Below are positions 35,140 to 43,529 of a stretch of DNA of 64,000 nt, in pieces (position 1 is the stretch's first letter; each line of letters begins with the position of its first letter). This DNA comes from Oricola thermophila (lineage in GTDB: Bacteria > Pseudomonadota > Alphaproteobacteria > Rhizobiales > Rhizobiaceae). Location: contig NZ_CP054836.1 in the NCBI RefSeq assembly GCF_013358405.1, forward strand, positions 186,001 to 250,000, written 5' to 3'. The position numbers were made by a program, and so were the translations under genes. The notes beneath the pieces are model-generated. The model was not told the DNA's origin and searched no databases. It saw nothing but the letters and a program-made list of their open reading frames with translations.

Positions 35140-35454
35140 TTAAATCAATTGTGAAAACCATCCCCGCCGATATGCGTCCCGAAAGCGGCTGATCAATTCG
35201 GCTGATGTGCACTCGGACTCACCCTCGTCGGTCGCAACGAATTTTGTGAATTCATGCAGCCAATGGTCATCTTCGGTCATGGGCAAGTCAAGCAGGTGGG
35301 GAAGTCCAACCTCGGTCGGTACGAACCATTCTCCGTCGAAAAGGAAGGGCTTCAAATCCTCTTTCCGCAGCTTCCCTTCCACGATGAACTCGCCCCATCG
35401 CTTGTAGTTCGACGCATCGCGATAGAGATACTCGACACGTGTACGGGTTGGCAT
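35140..35454 (-). CDS. Small conserved protein paired with the HNH endonuclease
   Basis: The 104-residue, acidic protein opens with RVEYLYRDASNYKRWGE and has a central HLLDLP segment, predicted as a compact alpha/beta fold without signal or membrane segment. GGGAGAG precedes ATG 35454. It lies 33 bases before the HNH gene on the same strand and shares its lower GC, so the two are likely one transcript. The function is unknown. It might regulate or neutralise the nuclease, but nothing in the sequence shows that. Confidence 0.72.
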   Translation of the reverse strand: MPTRTRVEYLYRDASNYKRWGEFIVEGKLRKEDLKPFLFDGEWFVPTEVGLPHLLDLPMTEDDHWLHEFTKFVATDEGESECTSAELISRFRDAYRRGWFSQLI

Positions 35455-35789
35455 CGATCTCTCCCAAGCAGAGGTCTCAGGAAGGGTAGGCTTCAGAATT
35501 CATAATTGCATATCGCGCCGATTTCCAGCGTGCCGAATGGGGCGGTGTCCGTTTCTCGATCCGCCAAACTTCCGAGGCATTTTGGCAATCGATCGACGTA
35601 ATTTCGCCGCCATTGCGGAGCGCCGGAACAGATCGAACGTTTCCCCTCAGAACGCCTGTCTCCCCGCCTCCCGTTTCCCCCCGGTTAAGGTTAACAAAAT
35701 TCGGTTCCCGAAACGGGTGACGTTGCGTCATCGGTTAACCCCATCGCAAGCCGCAAGGGGGATGGTCGGAGTTCCTAGCGAGGTGGGTT
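35455..35789. other. Intergenic region between the HNH islet and the diguanylate cyclase
   Basis: These 335 bases hold no convincing gene. An 84-codon minus-strand frame at 35477-35731 has no ribosome-binding site or recognisable product. TTAAGGTTAAC near 35690 and GGTTAACC near 35733 are TTAAC-type elements in the likely promoter of the downstream gene. Confidence 0.45.
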
Positions 35790-36881
35790 ATGAACGCTAT
35801 CGTCATCTTTTCGGCCTTCCTGCAAGGCCTCGGCATCGTCGCGGTCGTGGTGCGTCTGCACGAGATCATCGTCACGCGCTGCGGCGGCGCATTTTGCGAA
35901 AGGTGTGCCGTTTCGGCGACCTTCATCGCAGGCGTGCTGGTCACGATGGCGTTTCCGCTGCAATTCGCGACGGGGATCGTCATAGACCTGCGTCACGTGT
36001 TCCTGATTCTCGCCGCCTCCTATGGCGGCTGGCCGGCCGCGCTGCTGACCGCGGCGGCGGCCGCGGGCTTCCGGATATGGGAAGGCGGCGTGGGGTTGGA
36101 GGCCGGACTGGCAGGCATCCTCATCTCGACGGCAATCGGGCTCGGCATCGCGCAGGTCAACAAGACACGCGACATCTCGTTCGCCTGGCTCGGCGTGCTC
36201 GGACTCGCCTCCTCCGTTTCGCTTGCGAGCGTATTCCTCCTGCCGATGGACGTGGCCATGTCCGTGCTCGGCACGATCGGCCTGCCCCTGGTTCTCATCA
36301 ACCTGATCGGTGTCATGATCGCCGGCGGGTCTCTCAACAAGTATCGCAGCCGGGTCGTTCGCGAGGAAGAACTGGTGCGCGACACGGCGACGGACCCGCT
36401 GACAGGGCTTGCCAACCGGCGCGCCTTCGACGTGAAAGGCCCGGAAATGGCCGCCGCGGGGCTGGAGAAAAACGGCCGCTACGCGCTGGTCGTGGTCGAC
36501 ATCGACAACTTCAAGGGCATCAACGACGCCTTCGGCCATGCCAGCGGCGACAAGGTGCTGCGGCAGGTCTGCGACATCATCGCGGCCAATGCACGTGCCG
36601 ACGACCTGGTCGCGCGCTACGGGGGCGAGGAGATGGCCCTCGTGCTGCCGGGCTGCGACCTGACACGCGCCCGAAACCTGTCGGACCGCATCCGCGCAAG
36701 CGTGGAGGCGGCGGTGGTGGAAATCAAGGGTATAAGGATGACGGTCACGGTCAGCGTCGGCTTCACGGTCAATGACGATCCGGACAAGAAATTCCTGAAG
36801 GTCTTCGAGGAGGCCGACGCGGCGCTATACCGCGCCAAGGATGCGGGCCGCAACCGCGTCGAGATGGCGCTCGCCGCCTGA
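35790..36881 (+). CDS. Diguanylate cyclase with 5TM (5TMR-LYT-like) sensor domain
   Basis: The 363-residue inner-membrane protein should make c-di-GMP. Residues 1-180 contain five or six helices of the 5TMR-LYT type (IDLRHVFLILAASYGGWPAAL). The GGDEF domain (about 200-360) has DPLTGLANRRAF and the active loop Arg276-Tyr-Gly-Gly-Glu-Glu-Met282, a GGEEM variant of GGEEF. An inhibitory I-site RADD (269-272) is present, so product feedback is likely. The Met at the last position is unusual, but similar variants can be active. Confidence 0.93.
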   Translation: MNAIVIFSAFLQGLGIVAVVVRLHEIIVTRCGGAFCERCAVSATFIAGVLVTMAFPLQFATGIVIDLRHVFLILAASYGGWPAALLTAAAAAGFRIWEGGVGLEAGLAGILISTAIGLGIAQVNKTRDISFAWLGVLGLASSVSLASVFLLPMDVAMSVLGTIGLPLVLINLIGVMIAGGSLNKYRSRVVREEELVRDTATDPLTGLANRRAFDVKGPEMAAAGLEKNGRYALVVVDIDNFKGINDAFGHASGDKVLRQVCDIIAANARADDLVARYGGEEMALVLPGCDLTRARNLSDRIRASVEAAVVEIKGIRMTVTVSVGFTVNDDPDKKFLKVFEEADAALYRAKDAGRNRVEMALAA

Positions 36882-37012
36882 CGGCGACACCTGCCTTCCT
36901 GCCTCCATCCGGCGCCACGGCGCGATCCTGTGACGGAACGCACACCCTGCCTTTGCCGTTATGCCTAGCATGACGGAAAAGGAGGCAGCGGAGTGAACCC
37001 GCTGCAGGGCTG

Positions 37013-37552
37013 ATGACCAGACACGATCCGAACCGGAATTTTCGCACAGTGGCGCGCTTCCGTACCGAATGCAGGGCCGAGGCACGCGACCTGCGCCATG
37101 CGCTCTTCCTGACGGTTCTCGCCGCCACCATGGTTGCCATCGCAGCGCTGGCCGGTGCCGGGAAAGCGGCGGCAATGCAGCTCAACGGGGCGGCAGCGAA
37201 GGCGCCGCGCGTGCTCGCCTATGCCGAGCCGATGCCGCAGCGTTTCGGACACGCGGCGGAAATCCTGCTCCACGACGAGGAACACGAACTCAACGATGCC
37301 TGGATGGGCATGACCGCGGTTTCCGCCGACGGTGTCGTGCTGGGCTATGTCAGCGACGCCTTCGTGGCCGGCGACGGCTCGCTTGTCGAGCTGGTCATCG
37401 AGCCGTCCGGCGAGGCAGGTGCCCCGGCGACGGCTGTCCATCTGCCGGCGCAGTTCGCCGAACTGGGTGCGCTGGCCGTGGCGGTGTCGCTCGATGCCGG
37501 CGCGGTGGCGCTTCTGGAGCCGGCGACCGAACTCGCCGCGCTCGGCGAGTAA
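37013..37552 (+). CDS. PRC-barrel-like membrane-anchored protein
   Basis: The 179-residue protein has a cytoplasmic-looking basic N-terminus, one hydrophobic helix (about 29-53) and a domain (about 95-135) with WMGMTAVSADGVVLGYVSDAF. That segment is reminiscent of a PRC-barrel strand pair. The C-terminal part is Ala/Val-rich. The function is unknown. The start ATG 37013 lacks a strong ribosome-binding site. The reading frame is intact, with neighbour-like codon use. Confidence 0.65.
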   Translation: MTRHDPNRNFRTVARFRTECRAEARDLRHALFLTVLAATMVAIAALAGAGKAAAMQLNGAAAKAPRVLAYAEPMPQRFGHAAEILLHDEEHELNDAWMGMTAVSADGVVLGYVSDAFVAGDGSLVELVIEPSGEAGAPATAVHLPAQFAELGALAVAVSLDAGAVALLEPATELAALGE

Positions 37553-37648
37553 GGCGGAATTAACCCGCCGTTAACGGTGTTTGCCAACCGGGCATTTACC
37601 CTGATCGCATAGGCTTCCGTCCGGGGACGTGACCGGATGGAAGATACC

Positions 37649-38527
37649 ATGAAGCGCAAGCCGCTGGCGGCACTTGCCGCCCTTATCGCCGGCGCGACGG
37701 CCGTCGCGTCCTGCACGCTGGACGATCTCGCACCCGTGCCGATGGCCGAAGTGCCGCAGCCCTTGCCGACATACGCGCAGGTTGCCGCCGCGTCAGCGCA
37801 ACCCACCACGATGGGCGTTTACTCCGAACCCGGGCCGTTGCCGGCCGGCGCCGTGCCGGTGCCGAGTGTCGCCGAACCGGTGCAGGAGGCACCGCAGACG
37901 GCGGCCATAAGGCCGGAACCGGTGACGCTGGGCTTTCCCTCCGTCTCGCTGCCGCGCCTGGATGGCGGCAATTCCGGCGGCGGGATGCCGGCCGAGGAAG
38001 TGGCGTGCCGCAAGCGCCTGAAGCGGATGGGCGTGTCCTTCACGGACCTGCCGCGAATCCGCGACTCCGCATCATGCGGCATCGACTGGCCGGTCAAGGT
38101 GACGACGCTCGGCCGCTCGATCAAGCTGACGCCAGCGGCGACGCTCAATTGCGCCATGGCCGAGGAGGCCGCGCGCTGGGCGCAGAAGGACCTCGCGCCG
38201 GCCGCGCGCACGCGCTACCTTTCCGGCGTTGCCGAGATCCGGCAGATGTCGTCCTACTCGTGCCGGCGCATCGCGGGATCGCGCACATTCTCCGAACACT
38301 CCAAGGGCAACGCGCTGGACATCGGCGCGATCCGGCTGAAGAACGGCCGCGTCATCGTGGTGCACAAGCCCGGTCTGCTCGCGTTCCGGGAGCGATCCTT
38401 CCTGCGCAGCATTCGCGGCCAGGCCTGCGACCGGTTCGGAACGGTGCTCGGGCCGGGCTACAACCGCGACCATGCCGACCATCTCCACCTCGACCTGAAG
38501 GAACGCAGCCGTACCGCCTGCCACTGA
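37649..38527 (+). CDS. Extensin-like family lipoprotein
   Basis: The 292-residue protein has a lipobox ending AVASC (acylated Cys at about 22), a Pro/Val/Ala-rich linker to about 115 and an extensin-like C-terminal domain. The domain holds HSKGNALDIGAI and NRDHADHLHLDL, the His and Asp arrangement shared with LAS-type D-Ala-D-Ala peptidases. Six cysteines probably form disulfides. A cell-wall peptidase role is inferred. ATG 37649 has GGAAG before it, better than ATG 37637. Confidence 0.9.
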   Translation: MKRKPLAALAALIAGATAVASCTLDDLAPVPMAEVPQPLPTYAQVAAASAQPTTMGVYSEPGPLPAGAVPVPSVAEPVQEAPQTAAIRPEPVTLGFPSVSLPRLDGGNSGGGMPAEEVACRKRLKRMGVSFTDLPRIRDSASCGIDWPVKVTTLGRSIKLTPAATLNCAMAEEAARWAQKDLAPAARTRYLSGVAEIRQMSSYSCRRIAGSRTFSEHSKGNALDIGAIRLKNGRVIVVHKPGLLAFRERSFLRSIRGQACDRFGTVLGPGYNRDHADHLHLDLKERSRTACH

Positions 38528-38563
38528 AGAGGGCAGCGCGGGAAGCAAGCCGGATCGTGACCG

Positions 38564-40084
38564 TTGGACAGCCAAGCAGAAATCCGGAGCGACACCGCAC
38601 GCGGCAATGCCGCGAAAGTAGCCGGGATTCTTCCGTCGATGCGCTGGCTGTTCGCGATGCTGGTGCCGCTGGCGGCGTTCAAGGGCGCCCAGGTCTTCAT
38701 CGCTCCGCCGACCGCCGACGAAGCCTATTACTGGCTGTGGGGCCAGCACCTCGCGCTGTCCTACTACGATCATCCGCCGCTGGCCGCATGGCTGCAGCGG
38801 CTTTCGGCGGAGCTGTTCGGCTGGAACCTCTTCGCCCTGCGTGCGGCGCCATTGGCCAGTTTCGCGGGCTGCCTGTGGATCCTGTGGTTCTGGGCGAAAC
38901 GCCTGGCCGGACAGGAACACGCGATGCGGGCCTTCCTGGCGGGAACCGTCGCCTGGCTGTCGATGCCGATGCTGATGCGGTTCCAGTCGATCGCCCACCA
39001 GGACCATCTGCTGGTATTCTTCGGTATCGCAACGGCCCATTTCTGGGCGCTGTTTCTCTCCGGACATGAGGCGGGGCGGCGCGCATGGCGGTACTATTAC
39101 GCGGGCTGCATCGCCCTCGGGCTGGCCGGCCTTTCGAAATACAACGCCGTCTTCATCGGGCTCGGCTTCGCGGCATGGGCGCTGTTCTCTGCCAGGGGGC
39201 GTCGTCTGCTGGCCTCGCCGCATCCGTGGATCGGCGCGGCAATCGCCGTGGCCATGCAGGCGCCGGTGATAGCCTGGAACGTGGAGCAGGGCTGGCCCAG
39301 CTTCCGGTACAATCTCGACGAAAGGATCGGGTACTCCAACTTCGACAGTCCGGCAGGCAATCTGGGGATATTCCTCTACTCGTCCCTGCTGATGTTGTCG
39401 CCGGTGATGGCGGTCGGGCTCGCCCGTTTCGTCACAGGAGGGGGGCTGATACGGACCTCGTTCGAGTCCGTCGGGCGTGCGGTGTTCACGGTCTCCACGC
39501 TGATAACAATTGCGCTGTGCTTGTCGAACACGGTTCTGCACTACTGGAACCTGCCGGCCTACCTGTTCCTGCTGCCGGCAGCGGTATTCTACCTGCGCAG
39601 CCGCATGGAGTTCACCCTGCATGCGCTGTACGGGATACTGATGGCGATATGGTTTGTCGGGATGCACGCGATCTATCCGGTCTACAAGGTCAATGGCGGA
39701 GACCTGCGTGACAACGACATTTCCTTCGGGCTCGACGAAATCGCGGCGATCGTCGAAGAGGAGGAAGCGCGACTCGGTGCCGACATGGTGATGACAACGG
39801 ATTACCGGACTGCCTCGTTGCTGTCGTTTGCCGCAAAACGGCTCGATATCGAGAAGATCGGCCGACGTCGCGACCAGTTCGACTTCTGGTTCGATCCCTC
39901 CGCCCACAAGGGGCAGAATGCGCTGGTGCTGGTCGACGACTACCTGCCGGAACAGGAACTCGTTACGGAGGTGTTCGAGAAGGTGACACCGATCCGTGAA
40001 TTCACGATCCGGCGCCATGGCCTGGACATTCACACCTACCGGCTGGTCTGGGCCGAGAACTACTCCGGTTCGGGGCCCCACTAG
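38564..40084 (+). CDS. Glycosyltransferase family 39 (ArnT-like) membrane protein
   Basis: The product is about 506 residues with roughly eleven membrane segments. After the first segment comes the conserved periplasmic loop DEAYYWLWGQHLALSYYDHP, carrying the catalytic acidic residue of PMT/ArnT-type enzymes that use polyprenyl-phosphate sugars. The C-terminal 130 residues are soluble and periplasmic. The acceptor may be lipid A or an envelope glycan, unknown here. The start is TTG 38564 or ATG 38639 (25 residues shorter), and neither has a good ribosome-binding site. Confidence 0.9.
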   Translation: MDSQAEIRSDTARGNAAKVAGILPSMRWLFAMLVPLAAFKGAQVFIAPPTADEAYYWLWGQHLALSYYDHPPLAAWLQRLSAELFGWNLFALRAAPLASFAGCLWILWFWAKRLAGQEHAMRAFLAGTVAWLSMPMLMRFQSIAHQDHLLVFFGIATAHFWALFLSGHEAGRRAWRYYYAGCIALGLAGLSKYNAVFIGLGFAAWALFSARGRRLLASPHPWIGAAIAVAMQAPVIAWNVEQGWPSFRYNLDERIGYSNFDSPAGNLGIFLYSSLLMLSPVMAVGLARFVTGGGLIRTSFESVGRAVFTVSTLITIALCLSNTVLHYWNLPAYLFLLPAAVFYLRSRMEFTLHALYGILMAIWFVGMHAIYPVYKVNGGDLRDNDISFGLDEIAAIVEEEEARLGADMVMTTDYRTASLLSFAAKRLDIEKIGRRRDQFDFWFDPSAHKGQNALVLVDDYLPEQELVTEVFEKVTPIREFTIRRHGLDIHTYRLVWAENYSGSGPH

Positions 40085-40183
40085 CAGCACGGCGGAACCG
40101 CAGGAAAGGCGGGGCTGGCTAAACGCTGCCATTCGGGGCATGCTGGGGAGGGGGAACGTCATTTGCCGAAGGGAGGTAGGCCA

Positions 40184-42142
40184 ATGCGTTGCTTTTCCAT
40201 TCTCGGTCCGTCGCAGTCGGGCAAGTCCACGCTGGCGAACAGGCTTGCCGCGCTGGAAGGCGGCGGGGAAAGCCTGACCACGCCGAACGGGCTGGGCGTC
40301 ACAGAATTTTCCTTTCTCGGCGAGACATGGTGCGCGCTTGACACGCCGGGCTCGGTGGAGGCGATCGCGCAGACGCTGGATGCTCTCCTTGCCAGCGACG
40401 CCTGCATATTGTGCGTTTCGCCCGACCCCAACGAGGCGGTGCTGGCCGCACCCCATCTGAGGGCCATCGAGGCCTCGGGCACGCCGTGCACCCTGTTCAT
40501 CAACCGGATCGACGAGCCGAAGGGGCGCGTGCGCGATATCATCGCCGCGCTGCAGGACTACAGCAACCATCCGCTGGTGATGCGGCAGGTGCCGATCCGA
40601 GAGGGCGAGCGGATCGTCGGCGCGGTCGACCTGATCTCCGAACGCGCATGGCGCTACCGCGAGGGTCGGCCCTCGACGCTGGTGCAGATCCCCGAAGAGA
40701 TGGCGGAGCGCGAGCACGAGGCGCGGGCGGAACTGCTGGAACACCTTTCGGAGTATGACGACCGGCTGCTCGAGGAACTGATCGAGGACCAGGAGCCGGC
40801 CAGCGAGGAGGTCTACGCGATCTCGGCGCGGGTGCTGGCGGAGAACAGGGTGATCCCGGTGATGGTGGGGGCGGCCGGCAACAACAACGGCATGATGCGA
40901 CTGATGAAGGCGCTGCGCCACGAGGCGCCGCCCGTCGACGTGCTGCGCCGGCGCCTTGCCGGGCAGACGGGCAGCGGGGACAGGGCGCCGGCGGCGGCCT
41001 GCCTGCATGCCTTCCACCGGACGGGCATCGGCAAGACCGTGCTGCTGCGCGCGCTGGAAGACGGGGTGAAACAGGGCACGCAGGCAGGCGGCTACGCGCT
41101 CGGCGCGCTGCGGGGCGCGGCGTCCGACAAGACGCTGGCCGGGGCCATGCAGAAGGCGGGGCAGGTGGTCGCAGCGGTCAAGTCCGACCACCTGACGGTG
41201 CCGTCGCTGGTGACCGCGGACGATGCCATTGCGGCGCCGGACTGGGCCGAGGCGCCCGCGCCGATGCTGGAGCGGATTCTCGTGCCCGAAAACGAACGCG
41301 ACGAGACCAAGCTGTCCGGCACGCTGCAGAAGATCGCCGAGACGGACCAGGGGCTGGCCGTGCGCCAGGAGGAGGGCACCGGCGCACAACTGGTGGCCGC
41401 GCAGGGACCGCTGCACATGCGCCAGATCGTCCGCACGCTGGCGGAGGTGTTCAACGTCCCGGTGTCGGAGCGGCCGCCCAGCCCGGCCTATCGCGAGACG
41501 ATCACGCGGACGGCCGAAGTGCATTACCGCCACCGCAAGCAGACCGGCGGGGCGGGGCAGTTCGCGGACGTGAAGCTGACCGTGCGTCCGAATGCGCGCG
41601 GCGAGGGGTTCACCTTCGCCGAAACGGTCAAGGGCGGCGCGGTGCCGCGCAACTTCATCCCGGCCGTCGAGGCCGGGGCGCGGGAGGCACTGGCCAGGGG
41701 CCCGCTCGGATTCCAGGTCGTCGATGTCGCCGTGACGCTGACGGATGGCCAGCACCATTCGGTCGATTCAAGCGATTTCGCCTTCCGCGCAGCGGGGCGG
41801 ATGGGCGTTGCACAGGCGCTGGCCGACGCGGGGGCGGTGCTGATGCAGCCGATCTACCGGGTGGAAATTCGCGTGCCGTCCGTGTTCTCGGGAAGCCTGG
41901 TGCCGATCGTTTCCGCGCTCAAGGGGCAGGTGCTCGGCTTCGACCGCGACGAGGACGCCAGGGGATGGGACATCTTTCGCGCGCTTATGCCCGGCCACGC
42001 GCTGGACGAGCTGGCGCATTCGCTGCGCTCGGCGACGCAGGGTATCGGCTGGTTCTCGAAATGCTTCGACCATTTCGAGGAACTCTACGGCAGGGAAGCC
42101 GACGCCATCGTGCGGGCGCACGGCGCGGGAAAGGCGGCCTAG
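40184..42142 (+). CDS. Degenerate elongation factor G paralogue
   Basis: The 652-residue protein has EF-G domains I-V, including the domain IV segment HYRHRKQTGGAGQF and a C-terminal SGSLVPIVSALKGQVLG. The G domain keeps a P-loop GPSQSGKST (8-16) and NRID (107-110). It lacks the switch I block: only 37 residues separate the P-loop from DxxG, against about 65 in true EF-G. The motif reads DTPGS (53-57), with Ser where the catalytic His of DTPGH belongs. It is probably not the housekeeping fusA and may act in ribosome stress. GGGAGG lies seven bases before ATG 40184. Confidence 0.9.
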   Translation: MRCFSILGPSQSGKSTLANRLAALEGGGESLTTPNGLGVTEFSFLGETWCALDTPGSVEAIAQTLDALLASDACILCVSPDPNEAVLAAPHLRAIEASGTPCTLFINRIDEPKGRVRDIIAALQDYSNHPLVMRQVPIREGERIVGAVDLISERAWRYREGRPSTLVQIPEEMAEREHEARAELLEHLSEYDDRLLEELIEDQEPASEEVYAISARVLAENRVIPVMVGAAGNNNGMMRLMKALRHEAPPVDVLRRRLAGQTGSGDRAPAAACLHAFHRTGIGKTVLLRALEDGVKQGTQAGGYALGALRGAASDKTLAGAMQKAGQVVAAVKSDHLTVPSLVTADDAIAAPDWAEAPAPMLERILVPENERDETKLSGTLQKIAETDQGLAVRQEEGTGAQLVAAQGPLHMRQIVRTLAEVFNVPVSERPPSPAYRETITRTAEVHYRHRKQTGGAGQFADVKLTVRPNARGEGFTFAETVKGGAVPRNFIPAVEAGAREALARGPLGFQVVDVAVTLTDGQHHSVDSSDFAFRAAGRMGVAQALADAGAVLMQPIYRVEIRVPSVFSGSLVPIVSALKGQVLGFDRDEDARGWDIFRALMPGHALDELAHSLRSATQGIGWFSKCFDHFEELYGREADAIVRAHGAGKAA

Positions 42143-42145
42143 TTG

Positions 42146-42385
42146 CTATCCCAGGCCGGCGGCCTTGCGCAGCGCGGCATTCATTCGGCCCTGCCAGCCG
42201 GGCCCCTCGTCCTGGAAAAAGGCCAGAACATCACTGTCGATCCGCAGCGTGACGGATTCGCGGGCGGGCGGTGGCGCGGTGCGCGCGGTCGGGGCGGGTA
42301 CGTCGGAGGGTTTTGTCGTTGCGGCCTTGAACAGGGATTCCGCCCTGTCGCGGGCGCTCGCCGTTCGGCGTGGCGGGTAGGCCAT
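42146..42385 (-). CDS. brnA: BrnA-type antitoxin, no toxin partner seen
   Basis: The 79-residue protein has a disordered Pro/Ala/Arg-rich N-terminus and a C-terminal ribbon-helix-helix-like motif, SVTLRIDSDVLAFFQDEG then GWQGRMNAALRKA. This is the BrnA antitoxin signature. BrnT-type RNases are normally encoded just upstream, but that region holds only a palindrome and a thioesterase gene. It may be an orphan or act as a DNA-binding regulator. GAGGAAAA precedes ATG 42385. It converges on the EF-G-like gene, four bases apart. Confidence 0.83.
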   Translation of the reverse strand: MAYPPRRTASARDRAESLFKAATTKPSDVPAPTARTAPPPARESVTLRIDSDVLAFFQDEGPGWQGRMNAALRKAAGLG

Positions 42386-42419
42386 GATGGATTTTCCTCG
42401 AGATTGCTTGCCCGAACAT

Positions 42420-42434
42420 AACATTTCAAACGTT
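42420..42434. promoter_or_regulatory. Palindrome upstream of brnA
   Basis: AACATTT-C-AAACGTT is a near-perfect 15-base palindrome (one mismatch) located 35-49 bases before the brnA start. Ribbon-helix-helix antitoxins bind such sites to repress their own promoters, so autoregulation is likely. Confidence 0.5.
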
Positions 42435-42521
42435 AAGGTTTCTCCGGGGACGCGAAATGTCGGGCATCTTCCTGCCAAGCGTGGCCGAACATGATGTCGA
42501 TTTTGCGGTCGGGATACCCCG

Positions 42522-42914
42522 TCAGCGGCGGACCGGAGTCGGCTTGCCGTCGGCATCGAGCGCAACCATGACGAAGCGGGCGTCGGTGACCTTCTCCATG
42601 ACGTGACTGAGATAGCGCTGCGCCCAGGCCTCGACCAGAAGCACCATGGAGGTGCGGCCGATACGCTCGACATCGGTATAGATGCACAACGTGTCGCCGA
42701 CCTTGACCGGCATGGCAAATGACATCTCGTTGACGGCGGCCGTGACGACGCGACCGCCGGCAATCTCGGCGCCGCGAATGCCGGAGGCGAGATCCATCTG
42801 CGCCATCACCCAGCCGCCGAAAATGTCGCCCGCTGCATTGGTGTCGCCGGGCATGGCGAGGGTGCGGAGCGTCAGTTCACCTTTCGGGGTATCGGCGGCG
42901 GTGGCTTTGGTCAT
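42522..42914 (-). CDS. Acyl-CoA thioesterase, YciA-type hotdog protein
   Basis: The 130-residue hotdog-fold enzyme hydrolyses acyl-CoA. The start region TLAMPGDTNAAGDIFGGWVMAQMD is the catalytic segment of YciA-like thioesterases, with the conserved Asn-Ala-Ala-Gly-Asp. VNEMSFAMPVKVGD also matches the family. ATG 42914 gives the normal family length, so the longer frame to 42968 is not needed. It is read toward brnA, with the palindrome between them. Confidence 0.9.
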   Translation of the reverse strand: MTKATAADTPKGELTLRTLAMPGDTNAAGDIFGGWVMAQMDLASGIRGAEIAGGRVVTAAVNEMSFAMPVKVGDTLCIYTDVERIGRTSMVLLVEAWAQRYLSHVMEKVTDARFVMVALDADGKPTPVRR

Positions 42915-42990
42915 GGGCGGTGCGCTTCTTTCGGGATGGCCTGATCGGACGGCGCCCATCATGTCCATTTCCGGCCGCCGCGCAACAGGC

Positions 42991-43350
42991 TCATCGTGCC
43001 GATCGGGGGCGGATGTCCACGAAGAGTCCGAATTCGGGGTCGATCCCGTGTTCGAGCATAAAGGCTCGCGGGTCGAAGCCGGTCTCGGCGTAGAAGGCCT
43101 TCGCCCTGGTGCGGGCGTTTTCCATGGCGGCGCGGTCGCTCCATTCGACGATGGTCATGATCGTGATGAACCCGTCCTCGCGATGCGATTCCGCGATGCG
43201 GTTGAACAGGCATCCCGATTGCTTCGCGAGAAAGTCTCGAATGACTGCGAGGCGCTGGAGAAACGCTTCGCGCGCGATTTCGGGCACGACGAAGCGGTCG
43301 ACGCGGTAAAGGCTGTCGGCGGGTTTCGTTTCGGTAGGTTTGAGGGGCAT
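42991..43350 (-). CDS. Antibiotic biosynthesis monooxygenase (ABM)-fold protein
   Basis: The 119-residue protein has a dimeric ferredoxin-like ABM fold: VDRFVVPEIAREAFLQRL, then GFITIMTIVEWSDRAAMENAR. Members range from monooxygenases to haem-degrading and purely structural proteins, so the activity is not known. AAAGGTGA precedes ATG 43350 and the longer frame is rejected. The alcohol dehydrogenase gene diverges from it with a 179-base gap. Confidence 0.82.
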   Translation of the reverse strand: MPLKPTETKPADSLYRVDRFVVPEIAREAFLQRLAVIRDFLAKQSGCLFNRIAESHREDGFITIMTIVEWSDRAAMENARTRAKAFYAETGFDPRAFMLEHGIDPEFGLFVDIRPRSAR

Positions 43351-43529
43351 CGGGTCACCTTTCGATCCAGTCGGTGACGCGAAAACTAGAACCTCAAGCA
43401 TGGTTGAGGTCAAGAGGGAAACTCTCCGCCGAACACCACAAAGCCGACAGGTCATGTCGCCGAACAAGCGGACGAAGAAAGGCGGGCTGCCATAGCCTTC
43501 GTGCCACTTTCAACGGGGTAGCGCATTCC

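Noticed and set aside
35477-35731. An 84-codon minus-strand frame in the gap before the diguanylate cyclase
   Set aside because: There is no ribosome-binding site and no family resemblance, and it overlaps the probable promoter of the downstream gene.
38072-41758. A 1228-codon minus-strand frame
   Set aside because: It is antisense to the extensin-like, GT39 and EF-G-like genes and gives an Arg/Gly/His/Gln-rich product with no domain, the typical shadow of GC-rich coding DNA.
42433-42687. A minus-strand frame upstream of brnA as a possible BrnT toxin
   Set aside because: Its translation lacks the BrnT pattern, and most of it is the shifted-frame shadow of the thioesterase gene.
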